This document shows positions 1 to 6,971 of a DNA stretch of 64,000 bases, in pieces. The stretch spans positions 1-64,000 of the forward strand of contig DAOVER010000002.1 in the NCBI GenBank assembly GCA_030668875.1. The letters run 5' to 3'. The translations under genes were made by a program, and so were the position numbers. The first letter of the stretch is position 1, and every line of letters begins with the position of its first letter. This DNA comes from Candidatus Heimdallarchaeota archaeon (GTDB lineage: Archaea > Asgardarchaeota > Heimdallarchaeia > Heimdallarchaeales > Heimdallarchaeaceae). Below the pieces are notes generated by a model, which had not been told where the DNA came from, searched no databases, and saw nothing but the letters and a program-made list of their open reading frames with translations.

Positions 1-2
1 TT

Positions 3-242
3 ATCATTGTTGTTTACTTGATAACTAAGAAAAGAGATGTACTATACATGATTATTGTCTGTACGCTTGAATTCCCTCTATTTGTGTTTCTAGCATATTG
101 TGACCAGATGATAACTCTTGCTACCCTAGTTGTGCTAGGAGGATTGGTGTATATAAGAGAACCTCTAAAAACACATGCAAAACGAGCCATGGACCTTAAG
201 CTAGCTAAAAAACAGTTAAAGCATGAAAAACAACACCACTAA
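3..242 (+). CDS. Partial small membrane protein, 5' end outside the window
   Basis: The reading frame is open from the first bases of the window, so this is probably the 3' part of a longer gene; a TTG at 18 is only a possible internal start. The visible part has two hydrophobic stretches (residues about 13-35 and 37-50 of the readable frame), then a basic, Lys-rich and His-rich cytoplasmic tail. No family is recognised. It ends just before a T-rich stretch (about 250-275) that may act as an archaeal terminator. Confidence 0.5.
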   Translation: MIVVYLITKKRDVLYMIIVCTLEFPLFVFLAYCDQMITLATLVVLGGLVYIREPLKTHAKRAMDLKLAKKQLKHEKQHH

Positions 243-354
243 AACTAACAAAATTCCCTCTTTTTTCTTTTTAAAATAACATAAAATCTCCTTGTTGGAA
301 GGTGAACTACTTAGAACAAAGGACGAGAAGGTCTAGAATTTTCTGTAATTTCAG

Positions 355-705
355 TTATCGCAGATTTAAAGAAATCATAGAAATTACTAATGCAGTTATT
401 GATAGAACTATCGCACTCCATGAAGCTAAAACCTCTAATATTGCTGTTTCACGTTCTTTCATTGTTCTTATCTCTATTGCTAAAGATTCAAGTTCTTTTG
501 TTAGCATAATGTTTGCTAAGTTAAGTTTAATCATTTCTCGTTCTTCTAACCATTTGTAGAAACTTGTTACTTCATCAAAGCCTTTTTCCAATTCCTTCTT
601 TTTCTTGTTCAATTTGAAAATATTGATGACTGTTGTGTCCTTTAGGATTTTTAAGAAGTAATCATCTTTTTGTTTTCTAAATTCATTAATAATATCAACA
701 ATCAT
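355..705 (-). CDS. Hypothetical tail-anchored coiled-coil protein
   Basis: A 116-residue protein. Residues 1-90 are charged and helical, with heptad-like Leu/Ile spacing that suggests a coiled coil. The last 25 residues form one strongly hydrophobic segment, so the protein is probably tail-anchored with its N-terminus in the cytoplasm. No enzyme motif is visible and the family is not recognised. The opposite strand also has an 85-codon frame over this region, but its translation is a low-complexity mix with no such architecture, so the minus frame is preferred. Confidence 0.5.
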   Translation of the reverse strand: MIVDIINEFRKQKDDYFLKILKDTTVINIFKLNKKKKELEKGFDEVTSFYKWLEEREMIKLNLANIMLTKELESLAIEIRTMKERETAILEVLASWSAIVLSITALVISMISLNLR

Positions 706-845
706 CCATCCTGCAGAGCTTTTATCTTTCCCAGTAGTATCTTTGCTTGTAAAGAGAACATCTAACTAATTTAGTCTTTTTTCATTTAAAATATCAGCAA
801 ACATACATCTAGTATTCTTAAACGCTTATAATTGTGTTTTGCTTT

Positions 846-854
846 TTTATACTT
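846..854 (+). promoter_or_regulatory. TATA box for the 79-aa gene
   Basis: TTTATACTT sits about 23 nt upstream of the ATG at 874 with no Shine-Dalgarno between them. This is the expected geometry for a leaderless archaeal transcript. Confidence 0.4.
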
Positions 855-873
855 AAAACTAGTTTAACAGCTG

Positions 874-1113
874 ATGAGTGAATATTCTGATTATCAGGTA
901 ACAGCTGTAGAATATGAATCAGAGAAAGCTTTCTTTGCCAAGATTAAGAATTTGACAGAGATTTGTATTTGGATTCCTAAATCAGTTGTTGGTCCTGAAA
1001 GAAAAATTAAGCAATGGTTCATAGATCAGAAAAAGAAAGAATTGCTCGAACATGAGAGAATGAAGAAACAGAAAACAATGACAGATTTCATTAGTCGAAA
1101 AACTGCTATTTAG
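874..1113 (+). CDS. Small hypothetical protein with a WIPKS motif
   Basis: A 79-residue protein with an N-terminal beta-rich half and a C-terminal Lys/Glu-rich helix. The segment 'KAFFAKIKNL...ICIWIPKSVV' resembles the 'KAxLxxxxxxxxWIPKS' pattern found in many small archaeal, plasmid and viral proteins of unknown role. That resemblance is from memory and has not been tested. The TATA-like element 23 nt upstream suggests leaderless expression. It lies next to a small membrane-protein gene on the same strand. Confidence 0.55.
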   Translation: MSEYSDYQVTAVEYESEKAFFAKIKNLTEICIWIPKSVVGPERKIKQWFIDQKKKELLEHERMKKQKTMTDFISRKTAI

Positions 1114-1176
1114 TCTCAACTTGGTTGAAACTAAGATGTATTACAGTAGTTTTTAAAATAATTGGCTCAAGAATAA

Positions 1177-1869
1177 ATGGTTAAATTGAACAAATGCAAA
1201 GAAAGATTTTCACCCATTTGGGATTTTGTGAAAGGGAAGTGGAAATTAATATTAACCGTGCTTTTTTTGACAGGTATAGTTATACTTACAATTTTACTAA
1301 ACTACTTTGGGTATTTAGATACATATCAATTTCTAACAGATCTTTTCTCTGGATTGATTATTGTCATAACAGGTTGGATTTTAGCATGGATAATTGTTCA
1401 TAGATATCAAAGAAGAAACATTGATACTCAAAACAAGAATAAGCTGATTGAAGAGATTGCAGCATTTAAAATATCATTGCGTGAAACCACTCGAGCATGG
1501 TTCAGATGTGCAGATGACATAGACAACAAAAATTTGTGGTATTCTGCATCTGGTAATAGATTAGATATAGAAACTAAACGAGAGATTCTCTATTTTAAGT
1601 TACTAAATATATATTCTAACTATTTAAAAAAAGAATTTAGGAATGTAACAAAAGAGAATAAATCACCAACTTTCAAGCTTAAAGATTTACGTGAAAGTTT
1701 CGATTATTATGTTAATGAAATTTCAAATGGTTTGAATGCACGTGTTTATGATGATAAATCTTCTAAAAGTATTTCCAAGTACGAAAGGGAAGTGCTTCTG
1801 TATTTATCAGCTATTCTACTAGATATTATAGGAAAACCAATTTCCAAAGAGATTAAGAAAAATAACTAA
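1177..1869 (+). CDS. Hypothetical membrane protein with two N-terminal membrane helices
   Basis: A 230-residue protein. Residues about 22-42 and 51-72 are hydrophobic helices joined by a short loop, followed by a basic 'HRYQRRN' stretch and a soluble, helical C-terminal domain of about 150 residues. Both termini are predicted cytoplasmic by the positive-inside pattern. No catalytic motif or family is recognised. An AT-rich element around 1150-1160 lies at TATA distance from the ATG. Together with the small genes around it, it gives this end of the window an accessory character. Confidence 0.6.
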   Translation: MVKLNKCKERFSPIWDFVKGKWKLILTVLFLTGIVILTILLNYFGYLDTYQFLTDLFSGLIIVITGWILAWIIVHRYQRRNIDTQNKNKLIEEIAAFKISLRETTRAWFRCADDIDNKNLWYSASGNRLDIETKREILYFKLLNIYSNYLKKEFRNVTKENKSPTFKLKDLRESFDYYVNEISNGLNARVYDDKSSKSISKYEREVLLYLSAILLDIIGKPISKEIKKNN

Positions 1870-2068
1870 TTTGAATTGTGAGGGTAGAGGCGGTTTTTTC
1901 ACAGAATGTTGTTAAGTGTGACAATATAATACTATCCTCTTTGTTTCCACGTGGAAACACTTTTTCTTTAGTTGGGAACTTTGATTCAATAAAAGCTAGA
2001 AATAGAAGCATAGCTAAAGGGATAGCACTTATTATTATGGTAGTTAGAAGCGTCTCGTTAATGCTCAT
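1853..2068 (-). CDS. Possible 71-aa membrane peptide
   Basis: The frame begins with a hydrophobic segment (residues about 7-27) and continues into a polar tail. A G-run precedes the ATG on this strand (AGGGGGG, ending about 10 nt upstream) and could act as a ribosome-binding site. The frame overlaps the 3' end of the plus-strand gene by 17 bp and passes through an 18-bp perfect palindrome. The region is repeat-rich, so the frame may be accidental. No homologous family is recognised. Confidence 0.3.
   Translation of the reverse strand: MSINETLLTTIIISAIPLAMLLFLAFIESKFPTKEKVFPRGNKEDSIILSHLTTFCEKTASTLTIQISYFS
1942..1959. promoter_or_regulatory. 18-bp perfect palindrome TGTTTCCACGTGGAAACA
   Basis: A perfect 9+9 palindrome with no spacer. 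Its core TTCCACGTGGAA recurs in a second palindrome at 3492-3509. It resembles the bacterial ParB site parS (TGTTTCACGTGAAACA) with one extra base pair per arm. On the minus strand it is followed by AAAGAGGAT, which recalls the dyad-plus-G-string layout of archaeal ORB origin elements. Neither identity is proven and no ParB or Orc1/Cdc6 gene is in the window. Confidence 0.5.
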
Positions 2069-2154
2069 CGTCTCAACCCCCCTTCTTTTTATCTATTATT
2101 GGTTGATCAGTGTCGGGGATTTTGGGCGAGAGGGAAGAGAACCCAAGACGAGAG
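2067..2154. repeat. 88-nt GC-rich repeat, copy A
   Basis: Begins ATCGTCTCAA and ends AAGACGAGAG. It aligns along its whole length with copy B at 2399-2486, also 88 nt. The ends CGTCT/AGACG are inverted, a C-run near the left end faces G-runs on the right, and an internal TTGGG/CCCAA stem is possible. A further degenerate partial copy of its right half occupies about 2164-2199. The stretch is conspicuously G/C-rich against its AT-rich surroundings and holds no convincing ORF. Confidence 0.5.
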
Positions 2155-2267
2155 TTTTTTCTTGTGGGGCGATGATTGGCAGGGAAGAGGGGTTAAGACA
2201 CTGTGCGAGGGTTTTGAGTGCGTTATCTAGTGTGTAAGTGCGATATATCGGGAAATATATAGATGGC

Positions 2268-2288
2268 ATATATAGGGGGGCTATATAT
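2268..2288. repeat. Short inverted repeat ATATATAG / CTATATAT around a G5 loop
   Basis: ATATATAG at 2268-2275 and CTATATAT at 2281-2288 are perfect 8-bp arms separated by five G residues. Additional ATATAT elements lie just upstream (2243-2260). The cluster could contain TATA boxes or a protein-binding site between the two 88-nt repeats. Confidence 0.35.
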
Positions 2289-2398
2289 CATCAGAGAGTG
2301 TTTTATCTTAAAACATCGGCATTCCATCGTAATAAAGCATGTTACATGATAGCAAACAGTTGTTTCAGACTAGTTAGACTGTATCACCCCCCTATTTT

Positions 2399-2486
2399 AT
2401 CGTCTCAAGCCTCCTCTTTTTTACCTATATTCTGTTGTTGGTTTGATAGGGGGAGTTTTGCAGGGGAAAGGGACATGAGACGAGAG
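2399..2486. repeat. 88-nt GC-rich repeat, copy B, with nested inverted ends
   Basis: Second copy of the 88-nt unit, starting ATCGTCTCAA and ending GACGAGAG. Here the ends are a perfect 7-bp inverted repeat, CGTCTCA (2401-2407) with TGAGACG (2476-2482). An outer pair CACCCC (2385-2390) with GGGGTG (2496-2501) extends the stem. Such a long hairpin could be a structured RNA, a transposon end or a protein-binding site. The sequence alone does not decide. Confidence 0.5.
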
Positions 2487-2513
2487 GAAAAGAAAGGGGT
2501 GGTACGGAGATAA

Positions 2514-2796
2514 GGATCTAAAGAAAAGATTGTCGGAAATTATTTCCGTTTTCCGTATAGGACACCTAATAGGTGGGGTATACGTTTCGGATTCCGTTTT
2601 ATAATCTCTTGTTTCAGCCTTTTCAATGGTGAATATCGTTGTTTTAAGCTTTTCTGGAAACTGTATAATTTAGGTGAAAAAGGAGTGAAAATAGTAGAAA
2701 AGTTGTCTTTATTTACCCAAATTCGAACTATATTACTCATTTTCGAGTAACTATTTTCTAGCAAAACGGAAATTCTGGATTTTGATATTTAGATCC
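2514..2796. mobile_element. MITE-like element with imperfect terminal inverted repeats
   Basis: The segment is bounded by GGATCTAAA (2514-2522) and its exact inverse TTTAGATCC (2788-2796). Inside these, ATTTCCGTTTT (2543-2553) is matched by AAAACGGAAAT (2763-2773), so both arms are about 35-40 nt with small offsets. It encodes no transposase. A 74-codon minus-strand TTG frame lies almost exactly between the arms but shows no recognisable domain. No clear target-site duplication was found; both outer flanks contain TAA on the element's own strand. A non-autonomous insertion is the simplest reading. Confidence 0.45.
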
Positions 2797-2876
2797 ATTA
2801 CATAATAATGGTATTGTTTTGACCTACGTGGACAATCTGTCTATGCAGGTATGATCTAAACTACCTGATGTAATGG
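2795..2876. repeat. Nested inverted repeats just upstream of the CRISPR array
   Basis: CCATTACAT (2795-2803) pairs with ATGTAATGG (2868-2876), and CAGGTA (2846-2851) pairs with TACCTG (2862-2867). On the 3' side the two stems are contiguous. The structure ends about 20 nt before the first CRISPR repeat, where a leader or a small structured RNA would be expected. No stretch complementary to the CRISPR repeat was seen in it. Confidence 0.4.
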
Positions 2877-2897
2877 TGTCCATTTTGGATACTGTTA

Positions 2898-3239
2898 GTT
2901 GCAATTGATGAATCAGGGAGAGAGTAAATGCAACAAAGTAGAAGAAGCTCTAGATATGATTAAAGAAGCTATAGTTGCAATTGATGAATCAGGGAGAGAG
3001 TAAATGCAACAACGATTACTCTTATGATGTATATTTAGATGAAAATTATCTGTTGCAATTGATGAATCAGGGAGAGAGTAAATGCAACGGATCTTCTTTC
3101 TTGTGCTCTGGAGAACAACTTACTGTGTTGCAATTGATGAATCAGGGAGAGAGTAAATGCAACACTGTAACCATTTCTGAAAAGTGTACTTATTCTATTA
3201 TCGTTGCAATTGATGAATCAGGGAGAGAGTAAATGCAAC
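2898..3239. CRISPR. Orphan CRISPR array: five identical 37-nt repeats, four spacers
   Basis: Repeats are at 2898-2934, 2974-3010, 3052-3088, 3127-3163 and 3203-3239, all identical. Spacers are 39, 41, 38 and 39 nt and unrelated to one another. The repeat begins GTTGCA and ends AATGCAAC, so its ends are inverted. The length of 37 nt and both ends match the repeat remembered for the Cas12f1 (Cas14a) type V-F system, and a central GAAT also aligns. No cas gene was found in the window, so effector and adaptation genes must act in trans or be absent. Orientation is not established. Confidence 0.95.
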
Positions 3240-3509
3240 ACAATGAAACAGAAAAGGCTACAGAAAAGTTATTGAATAAGAAAATATTCCGAGGATTCTT
3301 TATTAGAAGGCTTTTAAACCGACTATTAAAAAATATAAGGGATAAATTATGACTTGGGGCTTTGGTTCTCCGAGAGAATACGTTATTTCCCACGATAACC
3401 GTTTCCTTAATGCAATTAAGAAAGAGCACAATAAAACATGAATCTCTTTAGAGCTGCTTACTATAAAGGCTTGAAGTCTCAATTTCATATTTTATTCCAC
3501 GTGGAATAA
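3233..3509 (+). other. Chain of three tiny overlapping ORFs starting inside the last CRISPR repeat
   Basis: A 39-codon frame starts at the ATG within repeat 5 (3233-3352). A 30-codon frame follows (3349-3441) and then a 23-codon frame (3438-3509). Each junction is an ATGA overlap, and AAGGG precedes the second ATG by about 7 nt. The last stop codon is the end of the 18-bp palindrome at 3492-3509. The arrangement could be a degraded gene, a coupled micro-operon or chance. No product is recognised. Confidence 0.25.
3492..3509. promoter_or_regulatory. 18-bp perfect palindrome TTATTCCACGTGGAATAA
   Basis: A perfect 9+9 palindrome sharing the 12-bp core TTCCACGTGGAA with the site at 1942-1959. The two sites bracket the repeat and CRISPR region, about 1.55 kb apart. 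A dimeric DNA-binding protein is the likely ligand. The two-winged-helix protein encoded at 3692-5011 is a nearby candidate, but only by proximity. Confidence 0.5.
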
Positions 3510-3553
3510 TTTCTGTTTTCTTGATCAAGTTATTCTAACCATTCTTTTATTTC

Positions 3554-3691
3554 TCATTGGTCCGAACAAATCAGCTTAAATTTACATTTCTGACATTTTT
3601 TAGAATAAAAATTCCATCTAGAACAATTGCTGGCTTTAGCTTTTTCAATTGTTGGTAGATCCTTGTAAGTTAAATTAGCAGCAGGTTGCAT
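3554..3691 (-). CDS. 45-aa Cys-rich mini-protein, possible zinc or Fe-S knuckle
   Basis: This short gene starts with ATG immediately after the stop of the upstream DNA-binding protein gene (TAA then ATG with no gap), which implies translational coupling. The 45-residue product has four Cys in its C-terminal half: C23, C33, C36 and C42, i.e. C-x9-C-x2-C-x5-C in a basic context ('KKCQKCKFKLICS'). The spacing could hold a zinc ion, or an Fe-S cluster as in the Cys-rich C-terminus of Cas4/AddB-type proteins. The frame ends at TGA. Function is unknown; a partner of the upstream protein is an inference from the coupling. Confidence 0.55.
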   Translation of the reverse strand: MQPAANLTYKDLPTIEKAKASNCSRWNFYSKKCQKCKFKLICSDQ

Positions 3692-5011
3692 TTAGTTTCC
3701 TTCCTTTATTCTGTAAATCTTCTTTCTAGCTCCTTTGCCTTCTCGTTCTTCTTTGAGAGCTGTTATTTTTCCTAAATCTACTAGCTTCCTGATATGATAA
3801 TAGATCCGATTATAATCTAATTGTAAAGTTGTCATAAAGTCCTGGAGAGTATAGCTTTTTTCAGCAAGTAGTTTAAGTATTTCTGTCTGTAAGGAGTCAC
3901 TCCTAGCTTGGTTAGTTCTACTTACTTTGAGAAGTTGTATTTCCTCAGCTAGAAATTCACTCTCTTTTTTCATATTTGTATCATGATTCAGGATAAGATC
4001 AGCTTGATGGTCCATTCTCTGCAGTAGCATTAAATCATTAGTTGCTGTTTGTAGCTGGTATTGGGCTAGCTGATTGACATTATTATCAACTCTTCTTAAT
4101 AAATTATGATTTTCATAATAATCACTATCTAGCTGTTGGACCACATTTCTATTGTAATCTAACACAGAATTAAGTTTAGAAAAACTTTGATTGCTCGAGA
4201 TTGTAAATTGCTTAAGTACAGTATTCATTTTATTGAAAACAGTCCCAATACCTAAGTCTCTCTCATTCCTTTCAAGCTGTTTAATCATTCTATCAACAGG
4301 TATATCTACACGGCTTAATTGGACTTCTTTTCGTAGTCCTTCTTTCTTATTGTAAGCTGTTAAAAGAATATTTTCAAAAGCTTGCACACTAATATAATTA
4401 GCTCCTGCTATTCTCTGAAAATCATAATCTTGGTTCAAATCTAAATTTACTAACTGCATTTTATTATGATCGCTCTTTATACTTTTCAAGTGTAAGACCG
4501 TATCAATTGCAACAATCAAAGAGCGGAATTGATAACAATCTAAAGCTTTCTTCCATCCACTACATTTGAGATCTATCCTGATACTTTGAGTAGCTTTGTA
4601 AAAAGAAAAACGGATAGGTTGATTAAGTTCTAAAAAGGGGACATCTAATTTTTCATCTTTTCTTACAGGGACAGCTCGAATCATAATCATTACTCGATGA
4701 ATGAATAAAGGTTCATCAGGATTGAAAAAGGAATCTAACTCATAAGGGATCTGTTCAAGAGGCTTAGGTTTGAAATGATAGTAGAGATATGGTTTTGTTT
4801 CTGTTCTAGCTATAGAGTATTTTGAGCTGGTTGTTAATCTTGTTAATATTCTTCTAATACTCGAAGCTTTACAATCAGGATAAAGCTGTTTAATGGCTTT
4901 CACTATTTCCCCACAAGTAAGCTTATGATGAGAAGATTCAATTACTGCAATGATAGCTGTAGTTAAGGAAGAATGAATATTCTGTTGAGCTGTATCTTTT
5001 ACTTCTAACAA
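3692..5011 (-). CDS. DNA-binding protein with N- and C-terminal winged-helix domains
   Basis: About 439 residues. A TTG start at 5011 is chosen because a perfect AGGAGG lies 9 nt upstream; the frame is open 14 codons further but without a signal. Residues about 15-80 look like a winged helix ('TCGEIVKAIKQLYP...ASSIRRILTRL'). The middle has polar, coiled-coil-like repeats (about 260-355). Residues about 365-435 form a second winged helix of ArsR-like type ('YTLQDFMTTLQLDYNRIYYHIRKLVDLGKI'). It is probably a transcriptional regulator or the organiser of a mobile element. It overlaps nothing and is followed directly by the 45-aa Cys-rich gene. The exact family is not recognised. Confidence 0.7.
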   Translation of the reverse strand: MLEVKDTAQQNIHSSLTTAIIAVIESSHHKLTCGEIVKAIKQLYPDCKASSIRRILTRLTTSSKYSIARTETKPYLYYHFKPKPLEQIPYELDSFFNPDEPLFIHRVMIMIRAVPVRKDEKLDVPFLELNQPIRFSFYKATQSIRIDLKCSGWKKALDCYQFRSLIVAIDTVLHLKSIKSDHNKMQLVNLDLNQDYDFQRIAGANYISVQAFENILLTAYNKKEGLRKEVQLSRVDIPVDRMIKQLERNERDLGIGTVFNKMNTVLKQFTISSNQSFSKLNSVLDYNRNVVQQLDSDYYENHNLLRRVDNNVNQLAQYQLQTATNDLMLLQRMDHQADLILNHDTNMKKESEFLAEEIQLLKVSRTNQARSDSLQTEILKLLAEKSYTLQDFMTTLQLDYNRIYYHIRKLVDLGKITALKEEREGKGARKKIYRIKEGN

Positions 5012-5020
5012 TTTGAATGA

Positions 5021-5026
5021 CCTCCT
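5021..5026 (-). promoter_or_regulatory. Strong Shine-Dalgarno AGGAGG
   Basis: Reads AGGAGG on the minus strand, nine bases from the TTG at 5009-5011. It decides the start of the two-winged-helix gene. Confidence 0.7.
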
Positions 5027-5053
5027 GAAGTTGAAATGATAAATGAGCGACAA

Positions 5054-5803
5054 GCGACATAGGGAGATAGGTTAATTGTCGCTCTTTTTTCAAAAATTTT
5101 GAAAGTGATAATCTGTTGAATAAGAACCTTTGAAACAATAAATAAGCTAATAATTGTTACTAATATTTTTAAAGAATGTTTTTCAAAAATATAGGTAGTT
5201 GAGACAATTACTTTTTCAAAAATAATCTGTTTAACCTTCCTTTTTAGAAGGTAGTGTTTACATACGAAATACGGGTGAATAACAACAGTAGAGCTTATTA
5301 AACCCTTAATTTCCTCTGGACAATGATTCAAAGGATCTACTAGATGGTTAACTAAGTTATTCAAAGTGACAAGAAGGTATAAAGTCGTTTTAGAACCTCT
5401 GAAGCTCTCTGCCTTACATTTTCCTATTATACCCTTATCAGAAGGTAACTTATTAGAAGGAGTTCTAATTAAGAAGGGAGTACCTTTGCTTCGAGTGGAG
5501 ATTGTCTCCAATCGTCAAAAGCAATATTCTATAAATTACGTGCTAATTTTGGGTGATGGGTGGGTCTAGTCTTAGTTGTTAAAGAAGAAATTTCCAGAAA
5601 CCTTCTGATCCAACAATTTGAAAAAAAGAACTTTAAAAATAATTCAGTTGGTTTCGAAATTTATATTTATATAAGGTTGGGAGAAAATTAACTAGTTCTA
5701 CTAAGCTATTTATCGATGCTATTATAGTTTTGTCTTTTGAGAAATAATGTGAACAAAATAGCTAAGTTCATTTTATTAAGTTTCTAATTCTCTCTCTGTT
5801 AGT
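5054..5803. other. Intergenic or unresolved region, about 750 bp
   Basis: Two overlapping frames exist: a minus 168-codon frame (5005-5511) and a plus frame open from 5327 to the stop at 5569. Neither gives a recognisable domain. The minus frame runs over the ribosome-binding site of the next gene, so it is doubtful. The plus frame (80 codons if read from just after the stop, 67 from the GTG at 5366) looks somewhat protein-like and may be a gene relic. A TATA-like element (TTTATATTTATATAAG, about 5660-5676) lies near the right end. The last 200 bp hold nothing else evident. Confidence 0.35.
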
Positions 5804-6971
5804 TTATTGAGTAGTCTCCTCTAGCGCTGTTATAGAATCCCTAGTTCCTGGTATTAAATCAATTGATAGAAGAATGTCAACTTCGATTCCTTGTTTATTA
5901 ATGAACTTTGTCTCATATACTTTTGGTACTGATTCAGGATCGATTCTTCTTTGTTTATGCAATTCAAGTAATCTTTGTAATTCTACATTAGGAATGTGAT
6001 TTGTCCAACTCATTTTTCCTTCTACCTCCTCTTTGGTGAAGCCAGTTATTCGTTCAAACTGCGAATTTACTCTTTTCATTATTGTATCTTCGCCAAAGAT
6101 ACATATTGCAGATGAACTAATTTCGAAAATAGATTGATAGAGATTGTGTGATCTTATCAATTCATTCTCTGCATTTTTTTGTTCTGAGATATCCCGGAAT
6201 ATTCCTAAGAGGTAGCTCCCATCATTAGTTTCAATAATATTAGAACTTATACTTACTGGGATCCGTTCATTATTAGTTGTTAAAATCTCAGATTCATAGA
6301 CGAATATTTTTCCAGAAGCATGGACGTTAAAAGCTTCCATTGTCTTTTTTATGCGGTCATGTGGATGAAGGTCATCTGCATTCATTTTCGTGATGTCGTA
6401 ATAAGTTTTACCTATCAATTTTTCTGCTTGTTGATTGCAATCTATCAATTTTCTTGTAATTGGATCTGCTACAAAAACAGCATCGGGAATTGTTTCGAAT
6501 AGATTTCTATATTTTATCTCGCTAGCAAGTAATGCTTCTTTTGTTTCCAAACTATCTATTATTTCAATGATTTTATGGTAGAGTTCTATAAATTGACTTT
6601 TAGCCTCTCCTCCTTTAAGAACATATCCTGCAGCACCTAGAGTAAATGCTTCAACAACTACTTCTTCCCTTCCTCTTCCTGTAAAAGATAACAAAAGGAG
6701 TGTCGATATTATGTCTTTTTAACTCCTTCAATATTTCCAAACCATTTGTGTCTATCATAAGATAATCACAAATAATAAGATCAAATTTGTTTTCCTTTAT
6801 TTTTGATACAGCTTCTGCAGGATTAACCTGTGAATCAATCACAAAAGAGTCATTACTTAGCCTTCGCAAGTAATTTTTGCTAATGTTAAGAAAATCTTCA
6901 TCATCATCAATATGAATAATTCTAACTATATTACTACTTTCTTTTTGGATTTTTAATCCATTTTCAACCAT
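5804..6971 (-). pseudogene. REC-PAS-PAS signalling protein interrupted by a frameshift
   Basis: Two overlapping frames make one protein of about 388 residues. 6651-6971 encodes a receiver domain (acidic pocket 'HIDDDED', phospho-acceptor D69 in 'IICDYLM') up to 'TPFVIF'. The frame 5804-6694 resumes at 'TGRGREEVV' and then has two PAS domains. The paralogue at 7397-10324 reads 'IPFIIFTGRSREEVV' without a break. One extra base in a run of four T on the minus strand (6683-6686) explains the shift. There is no histidine kinase domain: the end coincides with the last PAS domain of the paralogue. It could be a pseudogene, a sequencing error or programmed slippage. Confidence 0.7.

Noticed and set aside
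1878-2237. 119-codon plus-strand frame through the palindrome and 88-nt repeat
   Set aside because: Its composition shifts abruptly at the GC-rich repeat and no protein feature is seen; the repeats explain the lack of stops better.
2975-3232. 85-codon plus-strand frame across the CRISPR array with repeated 'LQLMNQGESKCN'
   Set aside because: It is only the translation of the CRISPR repeats and spacers; the repeated peptide reflects the DNA repeat.
3190-3488. Two minus-strand frames (79 and 61 codons) downstream of the array
   Set aside because: One begins inside the last spacer, neither has a ribosome-binding site or a recognisable domain, and both overlap the palindrome region.
5005-5511. 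168-codon minus-strand frame upstream of the two-winged-helix gene
   Set aside because: It runs through the AGGAGG and start region of the next gene in another frame and shows no domain; kept only as an unresolved region.
5784-5802. TCTCTCTCTG stretch as a possible tracrRNA anti-repeat for the CRISPR repeat
   Set aside because: Only about ten bases are complementary, it is low-complexity, lies 2.5 kb away and sits just after the stop of the REC-PAS gene.
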